Origin: Atherix ibis
Lineage: Eukaryota; Arthropoda; Insecta; Diptera; Athericidae
DNA: 64,000 nt
NCBI GenBank assembly: GCA_958298945.1
Contig: OY282607.1
Span: 78,856,868 to 78,920,867, forward strand
Direction of reading: 5' to 3'
Shown: positions 31,741 to 44,739 of the stretch, piece after piece
Layout of the letters: every line of letters starts with the position of its first letter
Numbering within the stretch: the stretch's first letter is position 1
Made by a program: the position numbers and the translations under genes
Notes under the pieces: model-generated
What the model was told of the DNA's origin: nothing
Seen by the model: only the letters and a program-made list of their open reading frames with translations
Databases searched by the model: none

Positions 31741-34700
31741 ATAAAATTATAATAAAAAAAAAGTGAGTTTTTTATTTTTTGAAATAAATTCTTTTCAATA
31801 CGAATTTTCTGAAATAATATATAATATGTATAAATTAAAAAAAAAATGTAATTTATTTTTGTTTTGTTTTTTTTTTTCATTCAATAAATAAAATTACAAA
31901 ATTAAAAATTTGTTTAAAACACCTTAAAAGATGTGTTGTTTGTGTATTTGTATTTATTTATTTTTTATAAATTTTTTTTTTTTCAAATAAATTTCCGCCA
32001 AAAATATATTTTTTTCCCAATAGATTTTTACGTGTGTATTTTTTGTAGTTCCCCTTGACTGAAAGGGGTACAGTAAATGTGTAAATTCGATAAAAAATAT
32101 TGATTTTTTTTTCTATTTTGACATCGTTAATCAATCAATAATAAAAATTACGATCATTTAGAGCAGTTTAGTATGAAACTTAGACAATTTTTTAGGATTA
32201 CTGAACGTAATAATTATTATTTTTTTCAAAAATTATTTCGTATTTAAAGTTTTGGAGTTGTTTTTTACGTCGCTCTTGTTATTTTTTTTTTAATAGTATA
32301 ATCGATGTCGTTGTTGGTTTTTTTGTTTTCTTTTCTCGTAAATATAGAAAAATTATAAAAATTTTGTCAATTTGCTCATTCATTTGTATCAGCAATAAGT
32401 GTGAAAGTGTTCTTCAAACTGCAATTATTGTACAACCGGAATGGTGGTCGCGATATGGTGAGTAAACTGGTAGTTCGATTCGAATTTGATTAAACGTGAG
32501 ACTACGCTTTTCAGATTCTTTAAGATTTTCTTTTATTAATTCTTGATGTTCGGTGCACACAAGTACGATACGAGGTTTTCACACCTGTTTGATTCCGGTA
32601 GTGTTTTTGTTTTCATTTTCAAATAAATAATGGTTAAATTTACATCTTAAATGGTTAATATAAATTTTGTGTATTGATTTGTTGTGATAACTTTAATATT
32701 AAGTTTTTAGATTGTGATCGAACGAACGTGTTGTTTTTTTAAACCTGTAGAATAAGAACTGATTTGAGTAAAGTGAGATGTAAAATAAACGATTTTAGGG
32801 GAATAATAACCGACTTTAGTGAAATAAGAACCATTTTTTTAAGTGGAATAATATTTAATTATATTTATACAATATAATTAGCGAATTAATAGGCTAAACT
32901 ATTGATTTGTTGTGAAACAACAACCCGATTTTATTGGAATAACAATCAATTTGAAGAAATTTTTTTTTCACAATAACGGATATAATAAAAATTGAATTTT
33001 GCTTAAAATTCAATTATGAAATTGACCTTATCCCCCACACATAAGTGCCATTTTAATTGTTGTTTTTTTTTATCTTCTATTTTTCTTTTTCCTTCAGTAA
33101 CGAAATGAAAAAAAAAATGAATTTAAAATTGAATTTATTTAACAAGAAAAATGGTGTTTTTTATTTTAATTTATTTCGAAATATTAAGAAATTAAAATTT
33201 TTTATATATTTATAATTGTTAATTGTAAAATATTTAAGGTTAAGTTTTTTTTATGGTGTTATTACTTTTTAAAGATAATAGATTGAATTATATTCATTTG
33301 GGTAGTCAATAAGAATTTAATAAAAAAAAAAATTATAAATAATATAAATTAACAATAAATCGATTCTAGTATCATCTGCATATGTACACGTACATCTCCT
33401 TGCGGAACCCCAACAAAAATCGGTAAAACACGTTAAAAACATTTAACGATTGAATATATTTCGGAACTTTATTAAAAAAATTTGATTTTTAGTTTAAATT
33501 AAATTAATAAATATCATTTTTAATATATTTTTTTAACATAGTTGTTTTTTAAAGATAAATTTTTTTTATCCTATTAGAAAGAAATAAAATAGTTTATAAA
33601 TAATTTTATGCTCATAAATAACAGAAAAAAATTGTTTGAGTAATTTTTATTAAAAAAATTGGATATCCAAACCTTTTTATTGTTAAGACATCTTAAAACT
33701 AAAGAAGATATCTTTCATTTGGTAGGGTATTAACCATTTTATTAGGATATTTTTTATTCACAAAATTATTTGACTTTGGCACCGAAAATAAGATGGTTTT
33801 GTGGTTTTCCAATATTAATATTATCCATATAGTATTGAAACTTACAATAATGAGGAAAATTTTTAAAAAAATTAGAAAATCAGTTGTGACAATTACCATT
33901 GTTTTTACAAATAATTTCAATGTGTTTATGGATAATCGAAAAGGAGAGGGTAGGTATGAGAGAAATTGGATTTATTATTAAATAAAAAAATAACTAAACA
34001 TCTTGAAAGCGTATTTTTTCAAGCCTTTTATTTTAAAATCTAATTTGTATAGAACTACTTGTGGTGGAATCGTAGTCAATTCAGTTATCTATTAATAAAT
34101 GAAGTTATTTTCCTCTAACTTTTGCTTTAAAAGTAATGTGAAAAAAAACCTTTTTTTTGTCGTGATTTTCAATATTCTACGATCATGCACAGTTTTTGCT
34201 ACAAGTTCCAATGAAACTGCAAACAAATCCTATAAAGTGTAATAACATTAATATCAACTAACTAATTATTAATTCTATTTTTATTATTTAATTTGGATAA
34301 AATTTAATTATAATAAAAGTGAATTAGTATTTCTATTGCAGAACTTTGAATTATTATTTGAAAAAACTCATAGTGACGATTTATGCAGTTTCATGGTAGT
34401 ACAATCTCTGCTCTTATTTACATAAACGTGAACTCTTTTTAATCTATTTACATATTATTACATTATTAATTTTTCCCTCTTGTGACATTTTTTAATGGTT
34501 GGGTTTTTTCATAAGTTTTGTTAAAAGATAAGGAAAAAAAATTACACACAAATATCTAGTCAATAAAGATGCAATATTTCCTTATGGTTCTATAAAGCCC
34601 CCTCGATATGACTCTTGTTCTTGCCGCGGGGAAGAACTGATTTTAAAAAAAAATTATATATAAGAAAACATTATATATTTTTATATTTACAGATATGTAA

Positions 34701-35590
34701 ATAACAAACCAGTTATTTACTAGAATAATGTGTAAGGTCCAAAAATGGACTGATTCTGATAGTCCGGAGTAGGTGTTTTGTTATGCATAAATGGACGCCA
34801 TTGATTGGGTTCTTATTTAATTGTTATTAACTTCTAAGAGATTTCTGTAAATAACAGATAGAATTATTAATAGTGGAAGAAGTAAATTAGCCCCCGTCTT
34901 GATTATGAATGAGATTACATAACCTCTAAAATGATGCATTATTTTAGACGAACAAATTATCAAACATGATTTATTATAAATACGAACGGTTTGCCTTCCC
35001 TTTAACTTGACGCTCACCCAGAACGTTCTCTTCATATGCTCAAGGTGACCATAGTTTAATTTTGTATTAAGGTCTTTTTTACTGATTTTTCCTAGACTTT
35101 CATATTTTTTCTTAACCAGAATGCTTTTAATTTATTTATTTGCTCTTTTTTTTGGCTCATTAATTTTTCACTCATATTCTGTTTTTACTTATGCTCATTT
35201 CTGAACAAAACCAATTTTCATTCTCATGTTGAAGTTTGTATTTGATTAATGCAAAATTATGACTTTTAGAAAATATAATTTATACTATAGCAGATACATT
35301 TTGATGTAATATCTGTTAATACACATAATTAGCGGGTTAGATAAATAAAAAAATGGTGGTTCAATTATTTTTAAGTTATTTTTCTTAGAAGGGTAATAAA
35401 ACGTAAATTTGTGAAAAGAATTAGGTGATTTAGAACCTCTGGATTTGGATGAATTTCATCAAAAAAAAAAAAAAATAACAGCTAAAAATGTAGTAAAAAT
35501 GGCCATTATTAGAATCTGAACGTTTGAAAAAAAATCAATTAATTAATTGTAATTATAATAATTTTTTTAAGTGATTTTTTGATATATTTT
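31741..35590. other. A/T-rich spacer
   Basis: Nearly 3.9 kb with long T runs and no credible gene. The only recognised scrap is a reverse-transcriptase piece at 33361-33414. A GT-like donor (ATATGGTGAGTAAAC) after a short ATG-opened stretch near 32440-32460 was noted but is not enough to call an exon. Confidence 0.5.
33361..33414 (-). pseudogene. Reverse transcriptase scrap
   Basis: Minus strand joins GVPQGD (RT motif B) directly to YADDTR (the catalytic motif C) after a frameshift; the sequence normally between them is missing. It is a LINE remnant of a few dozen bases, probably Jockey-like. Confidence 0.55.
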
Positions 35591-35599
35591 AAATAAATA

Positions 35600-37000
35600 T
35601 TAACATAAAAACAAGATTAAGAAATCTAAAATTTTAGATATATACCTAGACTTTTTGAGGTCCAAATTGTTTCTTCATATTTTTTGTAAAGAATTTCAAT
35701 ACTTTTTAGAGTATGTCACGTGGAATTTTTTTATTTTTTGTGGCAAAATGTTATCTTAGAAACAATATATGCTGTAGCATCTTAACTTTTAGGGGCTTTA
35801 ATTTATTATAATTTTTTTAATAAAAATTATTTTTATATGTTTTTTGACAAAATGCTAACATTAAAATAATCTGCTGAGCATTCTTAACCTTTAGGGGTCC
35901 TAATTTTTTTATAAATTTTAAAAGAAAGCCCTTCTATGATATTTTCAAGGATGTGGTATAATTTCTGAGATGAGTTTCTTTTGAGCTGTATATTCTTTTC
36001 TTTTTGCTGGATACTGCACACCTAATATCTTCTTTAGATATTTTTATATACCATATAGCAAAAATAATTTAACGATGATTAGACATATAATTTCAATAGT
36101 AAAACAAGATTAAGAAATCTAAAATTTTAAGTGTGTACCGAGGCTTTTTGAGGTCCAAATTTTTTCTTTGTATTTTCTAAAAAATATCATATTTTTTAGA
36201 GTATGTTCGTGGATGTGACACCATTTCTGAGTTTGTAAGCAATTGTGATGACGATTTTTTTATTTTTTTAAATAAAAACAATATACGAGGTCTGTTCAAA
36301 AAGTATAGCGAATTTTGAATTTCCGCTGGTTACGTATATTTGATTTCCGATTTTTTGTGGCGTTATGTTGGTGCTCATGTCTCTCACTTATGCCGACAAT
36401 TTCGGCCATTTTGAATGTTCAGTTTTTGGCCAAAAATTCGTGCGCATGCAACGATGCGTTAGCAGGGGCGTTATTATGGTGCAAAAGCCAATTTTGGTTC
36501 TACCACAAATCCGGGCGTTTCTGGCGGATGGCTTCGTGCAGAACTTGTCGGTATAAGTGAGAACCATGAGTACCAACATAACGCCACAAAAAATTCGAAA
36601 ATCGAATATACGTAACCCGCGAAAAATACAAATAAAAACTTCTTGCTTATAAAATTTTATTATATATTATTAGAATTTCACTTTTTGAACACACCTCGTA
36701 TGCTGTGCATCTTAACTTTAAGAGGTCCTAATTTATTACAATTTTTTTTATAAAAACTATTTTTATATGTTTGTGACAAAATGCTAACATTAAAACAATC
36801 TGCTGTGCATCCTAACTTTTAGAAGTCCTAAATTTTTTATAAATTTTAAAAGAAAGCCTTTTTGAAGGATACGGTATAATTTACTGAGATGAGCTGTGTA
36901 TGCTTTTGAGTTGTATATCCTTTCCCCAACAAAATGATGCTGTGCACCTAAAGACTTCTTTAGATATTTTTGTATAACATATAACAAAAATAATTTTAGA
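35600..37000. repeat. ~500-bp tandem duplication, second copy holding a MITE
   Basis: The word ACAAGATTAAGAAATCTAAA at about 35611 recurs at about 36104 (493 bp). GCATCTTAACTTT at about 35778 recurs at about 36708, which is about 514 bp after subtracting the 36296-36698 insertion and its TA. Within each unit, TTTTAGGGGTCCTAATTT-like words recur at roughly 100-150 bp. More diverged pieces continue to about 37600. Confidence 0.8.
36296..36698 (-). mobile_element. Mariner-derived MITE (long-TIR family)
   Basis: 403 bp, ends CGAGGTCTGTTCAAAAAGTA and, from the right, CGAGGTGTGTTCAAAAAGTG, with TA at 36294-36295 and 36699-36700. Same family as 11556-12411. The interior keeps only a minus-strand piece of transposase around the second catalytic site, which reads HHNNAPA in place of HHDNAPA. 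The right arm carries about 52 extra A/T-rich bases. The neighbouring tandem unit preserves the empty site. Confidence 0.92.
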
Positions 37001-37432
37001 TGTCTCAATTTAAAAAAAAAATATTTTAACAGAACTGAAAGCTTTATAGGATGTGTGAGAGTTAACATTATTTCCAGCGATTTTTGAACTTTGAATGGAT
37101 AAAAAAAGATATGATATTTTGTATCTAAACTTTTGTATGTTTTAAAAGAATTTGGGTATTTGTGTTGTGGCATTATTTCTGGGATGAAAGTCTTTGTATT
37201 TGTTAAAGAATTTTCTAGCAATTATAAAATTTTGAATTGTTTAAACAATTTAGAGGTCTTAATTTTTATAATATATTTCAAGAGAATTAAATACTTTATA
37301 GCGTATGTCACATGAGGATAGAACATGATTTATGAATTTGTGTAATTTTCTAGAATTTTTTATAATTTCTACGATAGAAGAATATCTGTTTTAAAACTGT
37401 TAACAGTGCACATAAAATTTTAAAGGTCCCAA

Positions 37433-37466
37433 TTTCTTTTAGATATTTACAAATATCTAAAAGAAA
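37433..37466. repeat. Perfect palindrome, 16-bp arms, 2-bp spacer
   Basis: Arms 37433-37448 and 37451-37466 (TTTCTTTTAGATATTT and its exact complement). Confidence 0.9.
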
Positions 37467-37739
37467 CTTTTGATTTAAAAAAATTGTTTTGTTGTAATTT
37501 TTATTTTTTTTATGGTAAAAACAAAATGCCCTAAAAGAAATTAAGACCTCTAAGCTTTTAGATGTTTTAATTTCTTTTAATTTTTCAAAATAATTGAAAT
37601 TATTTAATGTGACATTACATCTGGGGTGAATTTACGAAAGTATTTTGGAGTAAAATAAGGTTGGGAGGTGATATAATTTCCTTCGGATATAAATACGGTT
37701 TATGTTAAAATATGGAGTGGAGATATGAGGCGGAGTTGC

Positions 37740-37960
37740 AGTTTGATATAGGTGATATCGACACCAAACCTAAACTTTTTGAAGACTGGTGTAACAAATT
37801 TTACGATCATAATAAATGTCGGTGCCTATAAAATGTGGTGCTTTTGGCACTCAAACACATCAGAAAGTCACTTTTCACCGATATAATGGTTTCTCCACAT
37901 TCAGTTGTGTTTTTTCAGACCCTCATATTATATCAGCTTTAAAACTCAGCTTCATATTAA
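37740..37960 (-). pseudogene. Decayed DD41D-like remnant
   Basis: Minus strand reads GSEKTQLNVEKPLYR, stop, KVTF, like WGSENP...EKLMHPQRVT in better copies. Similar to the remnant at 27640-27925. Confidence 0.6.
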
Positions 37961-39040
37961 CGAAAATTATAAAAAAAGGAAGCTAAAAATGTTGAAATTC
38001 TAAAATTTAAAGAAAACAAAAGTAAATAAATAGAAAATGAAAATATATCAACGTTCAAGTGTGCGTTCTTATTTACGTTCAGAGCAGAAAAGTTCATATG
38101 CGAACAACATAGAAATTCTTATCACCTGCGTTTAAATTTTATTTTAGGTCAGTTTTCGTAATTTCCATAAATTAAAAGTATACACTCATAGAGTTATTGA
38201 TTCAAACAATGTCGTATAACACATTTAATAACGTAAGATTGTCAATTACGGGTACAAAAAAATTGGAAATATTACCCACATTCTCGGTATTTTAGTTTTT
38301 GGATTAAAATTTAATTATGTTAAATAAGTATTTGGTAGATTTAGAAATTCGTTTTGTTGGAAAAGTTGAAAATTTTCATTATTTGTATAAAAGAGGATGT
38401 TTAGCTAAAAGTAATTGATTTTTTATAGTTTGCGAATAATTTTATGACATTGTGTCTGAAGAGTTTTTGGGATTATGTTAATTTATGAAAACAGACTATT
38501 TTTTGAAATTTTTAGTAAAATTTGGAGACTTTTTCTAAAATCTTTGTTGAAAAATTGCGCTAAATCAAGTTTTTTAGCTTTTAGACAAAATAATTTTGAA
38601 TTATTTATACGAATTCTTACAATAGAATTACTATTAAAAATAAATATAACATAAATTTATAACGAAAACAAGGTAAGGAAAGAACAAAAATACTAGACTA
38701 AATCTGGTATGGACTGAACATAAAGGTACAATGCGAAAAAAATATTAGGGACAGTTCAGAAATATGTTGTGACCATTGAAGTGCCATAGGAAGCTTGAGG
38801 ATATGGCCAGGAAAAATAGCTTCTCTCTCCTTGATCCTATTGGAACTAGATCGGGCATGGCAGCGTTAACACTGAGTCATGTGTCGATGAGCAGTGGGGA
38901 TTTTTTATGTAATTTTACCCCTTTTTTCCTGATCCCCGAAAAATAAAATATCTCTTCTCTCCGGTTATCATAAAATTATGTAATTTATATTTTTTTTCAA
39001 CAATATCATACATTGTTTTCTGTACTTATTTTTTCCCAAA
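37961..39040. other. A/T-rich spacer
   Basis: No credible gene or repeat recognised. A somewhat less A/T-rich piece at 38760-38920 has no ORF and no identified relatives here. Confidence 0.5.
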
Positions 39041-39887
39041 TCTATCTATATACATATATAAAAACGAATGTCCGTTTTTGTGTGAGGCTTATAGACTCGA
39101 AAACTATGCATAAAATCATACTGAACCATTATACCAATTTGTTCATTGAGTCTTGAGAATGGTTTCTATATAGTTCTGACACCCCTCCGGTAGGTGGTGG
39201 TAGCTGTATATGCCAATTTTCAAACACATTAGCTGTATTCGATTTGGGAAAGTTTCCTACTGTGCAGTAGTTGTAGCTGTCATCATCTACTGTACCTCGA
39301 ACAAACGAGTAGACTATCGCAGTAGTTGCGCATACTATTTAGGGTGGGAAAATTTTAGTTCCCGAACTGGAAATAGATGGCTTAGCGGGTTCGTTGGTTA
39401 TGTTGAACTGTCAAATTTCTATTTTTATTGTTTATGTTTGCGTAAAATCAGTTTTTATTGTTTATGTGTGAATAAACTCAGTATTGTTGTTGACTATTTT
39501 GAGGTTATATTTTACTGCTGTCAGTAAATTGTCCATTTTATTGAGAATCTACTGCGAACTACTGCACAGTAGCAAAATTGGTCCAATCGAATACAGCTAA
39601 AAACAGAATTGTAAGTATTAGTAGAACTGTTTGTATTCCAATTTTTCAACAATAATGCATCATATTTTGCATTTCGATATTTAGTGCACACTGTTTAGGA
39701 ACACCAAAGTAATTTTGAGGTTAGTTATCATTTCAAGAACGGCAATCGGTTAGCAAAAAAACTCAAAAGCGTTGGAGTAATAATTTGAATAAACAATTAT
39801 TTTATATCTACTAATGGCATGAACCAAAAAAACATGTTTTAATTTTAATTGAATAAGGCCGAGCAACGCCGGGAAACGGGTAGCTAG
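39041..39887 (+). mobile_element. Non-autonomous Helitron-type element
   Basis: Starts TCTATCTATATACATATATA (the TC and TATA-rich start typical of insect Helitrons/Helentrons) directly after an A, and ends CAACGCCGGGAAACGGG followed by TAGCTAG directly before a T. That fits insertion between A and T with a CTRR end (CTAG). 847 bp including a 366-bp MITE. No replication/helicase coding sequence. Confidence 0.75.
39232..39597. mobile_element. 366-bp MITE inside the Helitron
   Basis: Inverted ends GCTGTATTCGATT on both sides flanked by TA (39230-39231 and 39598-39599), with a second inverted pair CTACTGTGCAGTAGTT a little further in. It contains a short internal direct repeat (TTGTTTATGTTTGCG and TTGTTTATGTGTGAA). 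Non-coding. Superfamily uncertain; the TA flank points to Tc1/mariner. Confidence 0.78.
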
Positions 39888-39938
39888 TTTTTTATACATT
39901 CCTACTTTGATACCCCCTTCCCTTCCTCTCGAAGATTT

Positions 39939-39986
39939 CGAATTCTTTTACTTGAAGACTTATATGTCTTCAAGTAAAAGAATTCG
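39939..39986. repeat. Perfect palindrome, 21-bp arms, 6-bp spacer
   Basis: Arms 39939-39959 and 39966-39986, starting CGAATTCTTTTACTTGAAG. Lies about 50 bp past the Helitron end. Confidence 0.95.
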
Positions 39987-42469
39987 GCATGATTTTCAAT
40001 TTTTTTGCTATTTCGGTGCAAAGGTGATAGTGGCTCATCTAAGGAATCCCCGCAATTAATCACGCTATGCCTTCTGGGAAGTGTGGATTTTATATCAGAC
40101 TCATCCGTCTTGGACTAAACTTCTCGCACCAATTTTATCGCATCAGCCACTCGACAAGAACAAAATTCCACGATTAGTTTTTCTGGAGATTCTAAAGAGA
40201 CAAAAGTTGTTTAGAAATGAGTGTGGTTTTATTTCTGCAGAAAACAAATTTGTGAAAATTGAGAAGCAAATTTAGGAAAATTGAAAACGCAATTCTTTCA
40301 GTATAAACAATAATTTTAATATACGCCACTTAAAAACGTATTGATACTCCTGAAGAATTTTGAATTTTACACTTTCTGGTGTTTACAAGAACTGTTACCC
40401 TATCACTATTTTTATTTCTTTTGATTAGAGATTTCTCAAGTCTCAAATTTTTATCTTTTATTTAAAAATAAAAGGTTCCAATTTGATATAAGATCGATAA
40501 TCTTAATTGGTCGGCGAAAGTATATGAAATAAACAAGTTTTTGTAACGCCATCTATCGTGCGTTTCAAAAATATAATAAACTATAGAAAATCATTCAATT
40601 TTAAGATGTCAAATGTCGGCCATTTTGTTTAGTTTCAAATAGTCAACGTTTTTCACAGAATCTTTACTTTCCCTAAAATATATTTTTTCTAATATTAATA
40701 TAAATTAAATAAATTATATTAAACAAAATATGAATAAAAGACGTAACATTTTGTTTTTAAATTAAAAAGAAAATAATTCCGTCAACACTTTTTCAAAAAT
40801 TCATAAATACAATAATTTCTGATGCGAATAAGTTTGATTGTGTATTTTCTTTTTTTTCTTCAATAGTTACTATCATAAAAATACCTATAAAAAGTATGTA
40901 ATTATTTCGTATCGAAATATTGTATGTAATCTATATTTAAAAATTTACAATTTTTTGTTAGACTCATATTGATACCTTAAAAAAAATTCGATAATTTTTT
41001 TAAAATGATATTTGCACCCGTAATATTACGAGCAGATGAATTAAACTTTCAGCAAGGTTTTATGAATTTTGAAAAATGTTTTGTTAACTATTTTTTTTTG
41101 TTAATTTTGTTTAAAGCAAATATTAACTCAGTTTGTCGATTTTCCGATTATTAGGTTATTAGTGATCTCAGGGTTGCTCATGTGAAGAATTGCACTCCAC
41201 TCGACTGGAAAATGTCGTTGATATCATGACGACGCTTCGGTATAGTAAACTTTGGTATCTTTGGAAATAAAGTTGTTCAATTTTTATGCTCATAGATAAG
41301 TGTCAGTGTTATTAGTTTTTAAACGACTACATGTTACCTAAAAGTAGATAATTAACCAGTACCTGAGTAATGTGTCGATAACGTGTCTATAAAAATTACA
41401 AACACAGTTTGACTGTGAATCAAGTACAACGCGGTTTTTAGTGACGATAGAGTTTAGTGCTCGTGTACGTACTGATTAACTCTAAGGAATTTATCTAAAT
41501 ATCAAATAGTATTTTTTGGATATTATAAGTTTCTTAATAACATATTAAGTGGTCTGAAATTTGATAAAAAGGTATTGTATGTAATATTTTTCCTCAAAAG
41601 TACTTCCATGTGAGAACTGGTGATGACGTTTCACAAATATTGTATTTGGCAATGAAGTATTCAGAAAAATTCGTACCCATCGACGATTTTGATAAAAACT
41701 GTACTAAAAGAACCTGCCTTTATCAATTGTCAGGAGAACATAACGACAAATAATCGATCTTTCCTGATAAGGTATCAGAGTTTTACAATTTTACGAAACG
41801 ATAGGAAATTTGTAAAATGACAATGAGTTAATAAAATCGATCCAAGAAGTTACTCACATTAGGTTTTGTGGAAACCAACAAGTACAATAATTGTTCCGTT
41901 GAAAAAATTATTCATAATAAAATTTAAAAAAGTACATTATCACAAAAATCCTAGTTTAACAATTGCACTTTTTCTATACGAAAGTCCATCCGTAATAGTT
42001 TTAGTGCCGAATTTATTACGAGTAGTTTTATTTCTTTTAAAATTTCGAATCGAAAAGGATTTATTATCTATTGTTTCAGATACCGGATAAGTGTAACGGT
42101 GAAAATTTTTCATAAGTCATGATGTGATACATTTTGTAAAAGTGTCGAGACATTATTTAGTCGATTAGAAAAAGTTTTAAATACCAAATGTGCAGATCTC
42201 AAAAGGAACAAAATCTTAATTGATTATGGTAAGTTGTCAATTTTATTTTTTTACTAATTTCTTTTCTATTATACTCATAAAAATTCTAAAATGAAATTAA
42301 ATAAATTTAATTAAAATGAAATTTGAACACTGTAATTTTGGTTGTTATAGATGAGATTATTTATGGTTAGTCTCTTAAAGACTTGGTTCTTTTTTAAATG
42401 CAAAATAATATTATATATTTTGTTTGTACGAATAGATTTTTTTTGTTGACTAATAAGCCTCTCGGCTTA
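39987..42469. other. A/T-rich spacer
   Basis: No credible gene. The ORFs at about 40081-40275 and 41866-42090 have no recognisable domains. Confidence 0.5.
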
Positions 42470-43550
42470 ATAAGTTTCTGACAAAATCCAGCACCAACAT
42501 TAACTTTAGTTCCGAAAATCTAGTCGATAAGATGTAGTTGTCATAGAGAAGCTGCCAATTTTTGGTTGTCAAGATCTAGTTGCTGAAATTTAGTTTAGAA
42601 GATATTGTTGTCAAGCTCTAGCAGCCAATATCCAATCGTCAGGAGACTAAATGCCAAAATTTGTAGTTAGAATTCTGTTGTCAAGGTTAAGCTTTCAAGG
42701 TTTATCTGCCAAGGACTACCTGGCCAGTTCTAGCTACGAAGATCTAAAGCAGCCAGGGTATTGTTTAGGTCTACATATCAAGATTTAGCTGCTAAGTTCA
42801 TGCTCGTAAAGTCTAGTTCCTAAGGTCTAATTTCCTAGTTCTAGCTATGAAGGTTTAGGTACTAAGGCCTAGTTGCTAAGGTCTAGTTGCTAAAGTCTAG
42901 TTGCTAAGGTCTAGTTGCTTAGGTCTAGCTGTTTAGGTCTAGCAGCTAAGGTCTAGCTGCTATGGTTTACCTACTAAGGTTTAGCTGCTAAGGTATAGTT
43001 GCTAGGGTGTAGCTGCTAAAGACTACCTGCCAAGGTCTATCTGCTAAGGTCTAGCTACTAAGGTCCAGCTAGTAAGGTCCAGCTGCTAAGGTCTAACAGC
43101 TAAGGTCTAGCTGCTAAGGTTTACCTACTAAGGTTTAGCTGCTAAGGTATAGTTGCTAGGGTGTAGCTGCTAAAGACTACCTGCCAAGGTCTAGTTGAAA
43201 AGGTCTATCTGCTAAGGTCTAGCTTCCAAGGTCTTGCTGCTAAGGTCTTGCTGCTAAATTCTAGCTACTAAGGTATAGCTGCTAAGGTCCAGCTGGTAAG
43301 GTCTAACTGCTAAGGTCTAGCTGCTAAGGTCCAGCTGCCAAGGTCTAGCTGCCAAGGTCTAGCTGCTAAGGTCTAGCTGGTAAGGTCTAGCTGCGAAGGT
43401 CCAGCTACTAAGGTTTAGCTCCTAAGGTCTAGCTGCTAAGGTCTAGCTGCTATGGTCTAGCTGCTAAGGTCTAGCTGCTATGGTCTAGCTGCTAAGGTCT
43501 AGCTGCTAAGGTCTAGCTGCTAAGGTCTAGCTGCTAAGGGTTAGCTGGTT
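42470..43550. repeat. 14-bp minisatellite with higher-order repeats
   Basis: Regular units of CTAGCTGCTAAGGT from about 42780 (about 55 copies), most uniform near 43380-43545, and more diverged back to about 42470. A block with TTACCTACTAAGG at 42967 recurs at 43121, exactly 154 bp (11 units) later, showing a higher-order duplication. The uniform right end and diverged left end suggest recent growth at the right side. A 27-bp palindrome follows at 43559. Confidence 0.95.
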
Positions 43551-43558
43551 AAGGCGAT

Positions 43559-43620
43559 TAGATTCTAATGAGTAAATCCAAGCGAGCGTTTAGTCGCTTG
43601 GATTTACTCATTAGAATCTA
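43559..43620. repeat. Perfect palindrome, 27-bp arms, 8-bp spacer
   Basis: Arms 43559-43585 and 43594-43620, opening TAGATTCTAATGAGTAAATC. It begins within about 15 bp of the end of the 14-bp array. Confidence 0.96.
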
Positions 43621-44739
43621 TTATAGTTATAAGTATCTAGTCTTCAGCACTCCGCCATTAGAAATTCAGTTTTCAGTGCCCATTATCAATCAATAGGAAC
43701 ATATTCTTCCTCTTTGGTAAAATTGCACCCCATTTGTAATTCGATTGTACGGAAAGTAAGCTTACCTTATCTGGCAGAATTATTCTTACAGGTGTAGACT
43801 ATATTAATTGGAAATGAATCATAAATAGTACCACGCCTCAATTTTATGAGGTTTTTGTCAATATTTCTATCGCACATTATTTGTCTGTCGACGTAATCAG
43901 TGACGTAATCAATTTGAACTTTATTGAATTTCTTAGGAAGCGGGGTATTAATGGAACCTATGATTCGGCATATGAAAATTTCATTCAAAATTTCTATTCC
44001 GCCATTATAGAAATTTTTCTTTCCCTGCTTCATTTTCAGCAAAAACAAAATATATAGTGGAGTTTAGGTTTTAGTTCTAACTAACTAGTGAGGTTACAAG
44101 AAGTGTTCGGCTTATAATGGCATAAGACGGTTCAGCTGTCCTTAATTCTTTTATGAACTTTTTCATCATAGACATTATTGTATTATATTATTAGAGTTTT
44201 GAACATTGATCAGTAAAATTAACATCACTCATCGGAGTTTCCTGGTTATTGATAAACATTAACTTAGCTAATTATAATGAATGGAATTGCAAATGATTAT
44301 TCAAATAATAATAAAATTTTTTTTACTATACTGCAATTAAAAGGTGAATTTTTACACTAAATTTATTTCAGTAAAATAGATTTGAAATGGACTTTATTTA
44401 ACTTTGCTGATAAGATATCAAATTGATTATAATACTAAGTACAATCTTATTTAAAATACACAATTTACTTAATCATATGAAGTTTTTTTTTATGGAACTT
44501 CTTAGATGTAAACATATGCAATGAGTGCAGGAGAGTAAAATGTGGAAAAGTTGGTTTAGTTAAAAAATATAATTTTTTAAATTAGTTAAAAATATAAAAG
44601 GTCTTACCAGGAATACGATGATAAACCTTTTTTAATTGACCATTAGTACCTTGGTTTATCATGTTTATTTTAGCATTAGTATCAAAAGTAATTGTTCAGT
44701 AAATAGGTGGCAAAATAGGTCATTCTTTAAAACAACCCT
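43621..44739. other. A/T-rich spacer
   Basis: No credible gene. The minus-strand ORF 43767-44048 has no recognisable domain. Confidence 0.5.

Noticed and set aside
32440..32462. Short ATG-opened exon with a GTGAGT donor
   Set aside because: Only about six codons and no downstream partner could be found; too little evidence.
42780..43545. CRISPR-like or coding repeat
   Set aside because: 14-bp head-to-tail units without spacers; a minisatellite.
43559..43620. microRNA precursor
   Set aside because: Arms are perfectly paired with an 8-nt loop and no bulges; animal pre-miRNAs are normally imperfect. A siRNA-type hairpin cannot be excluded without small-RNA data.
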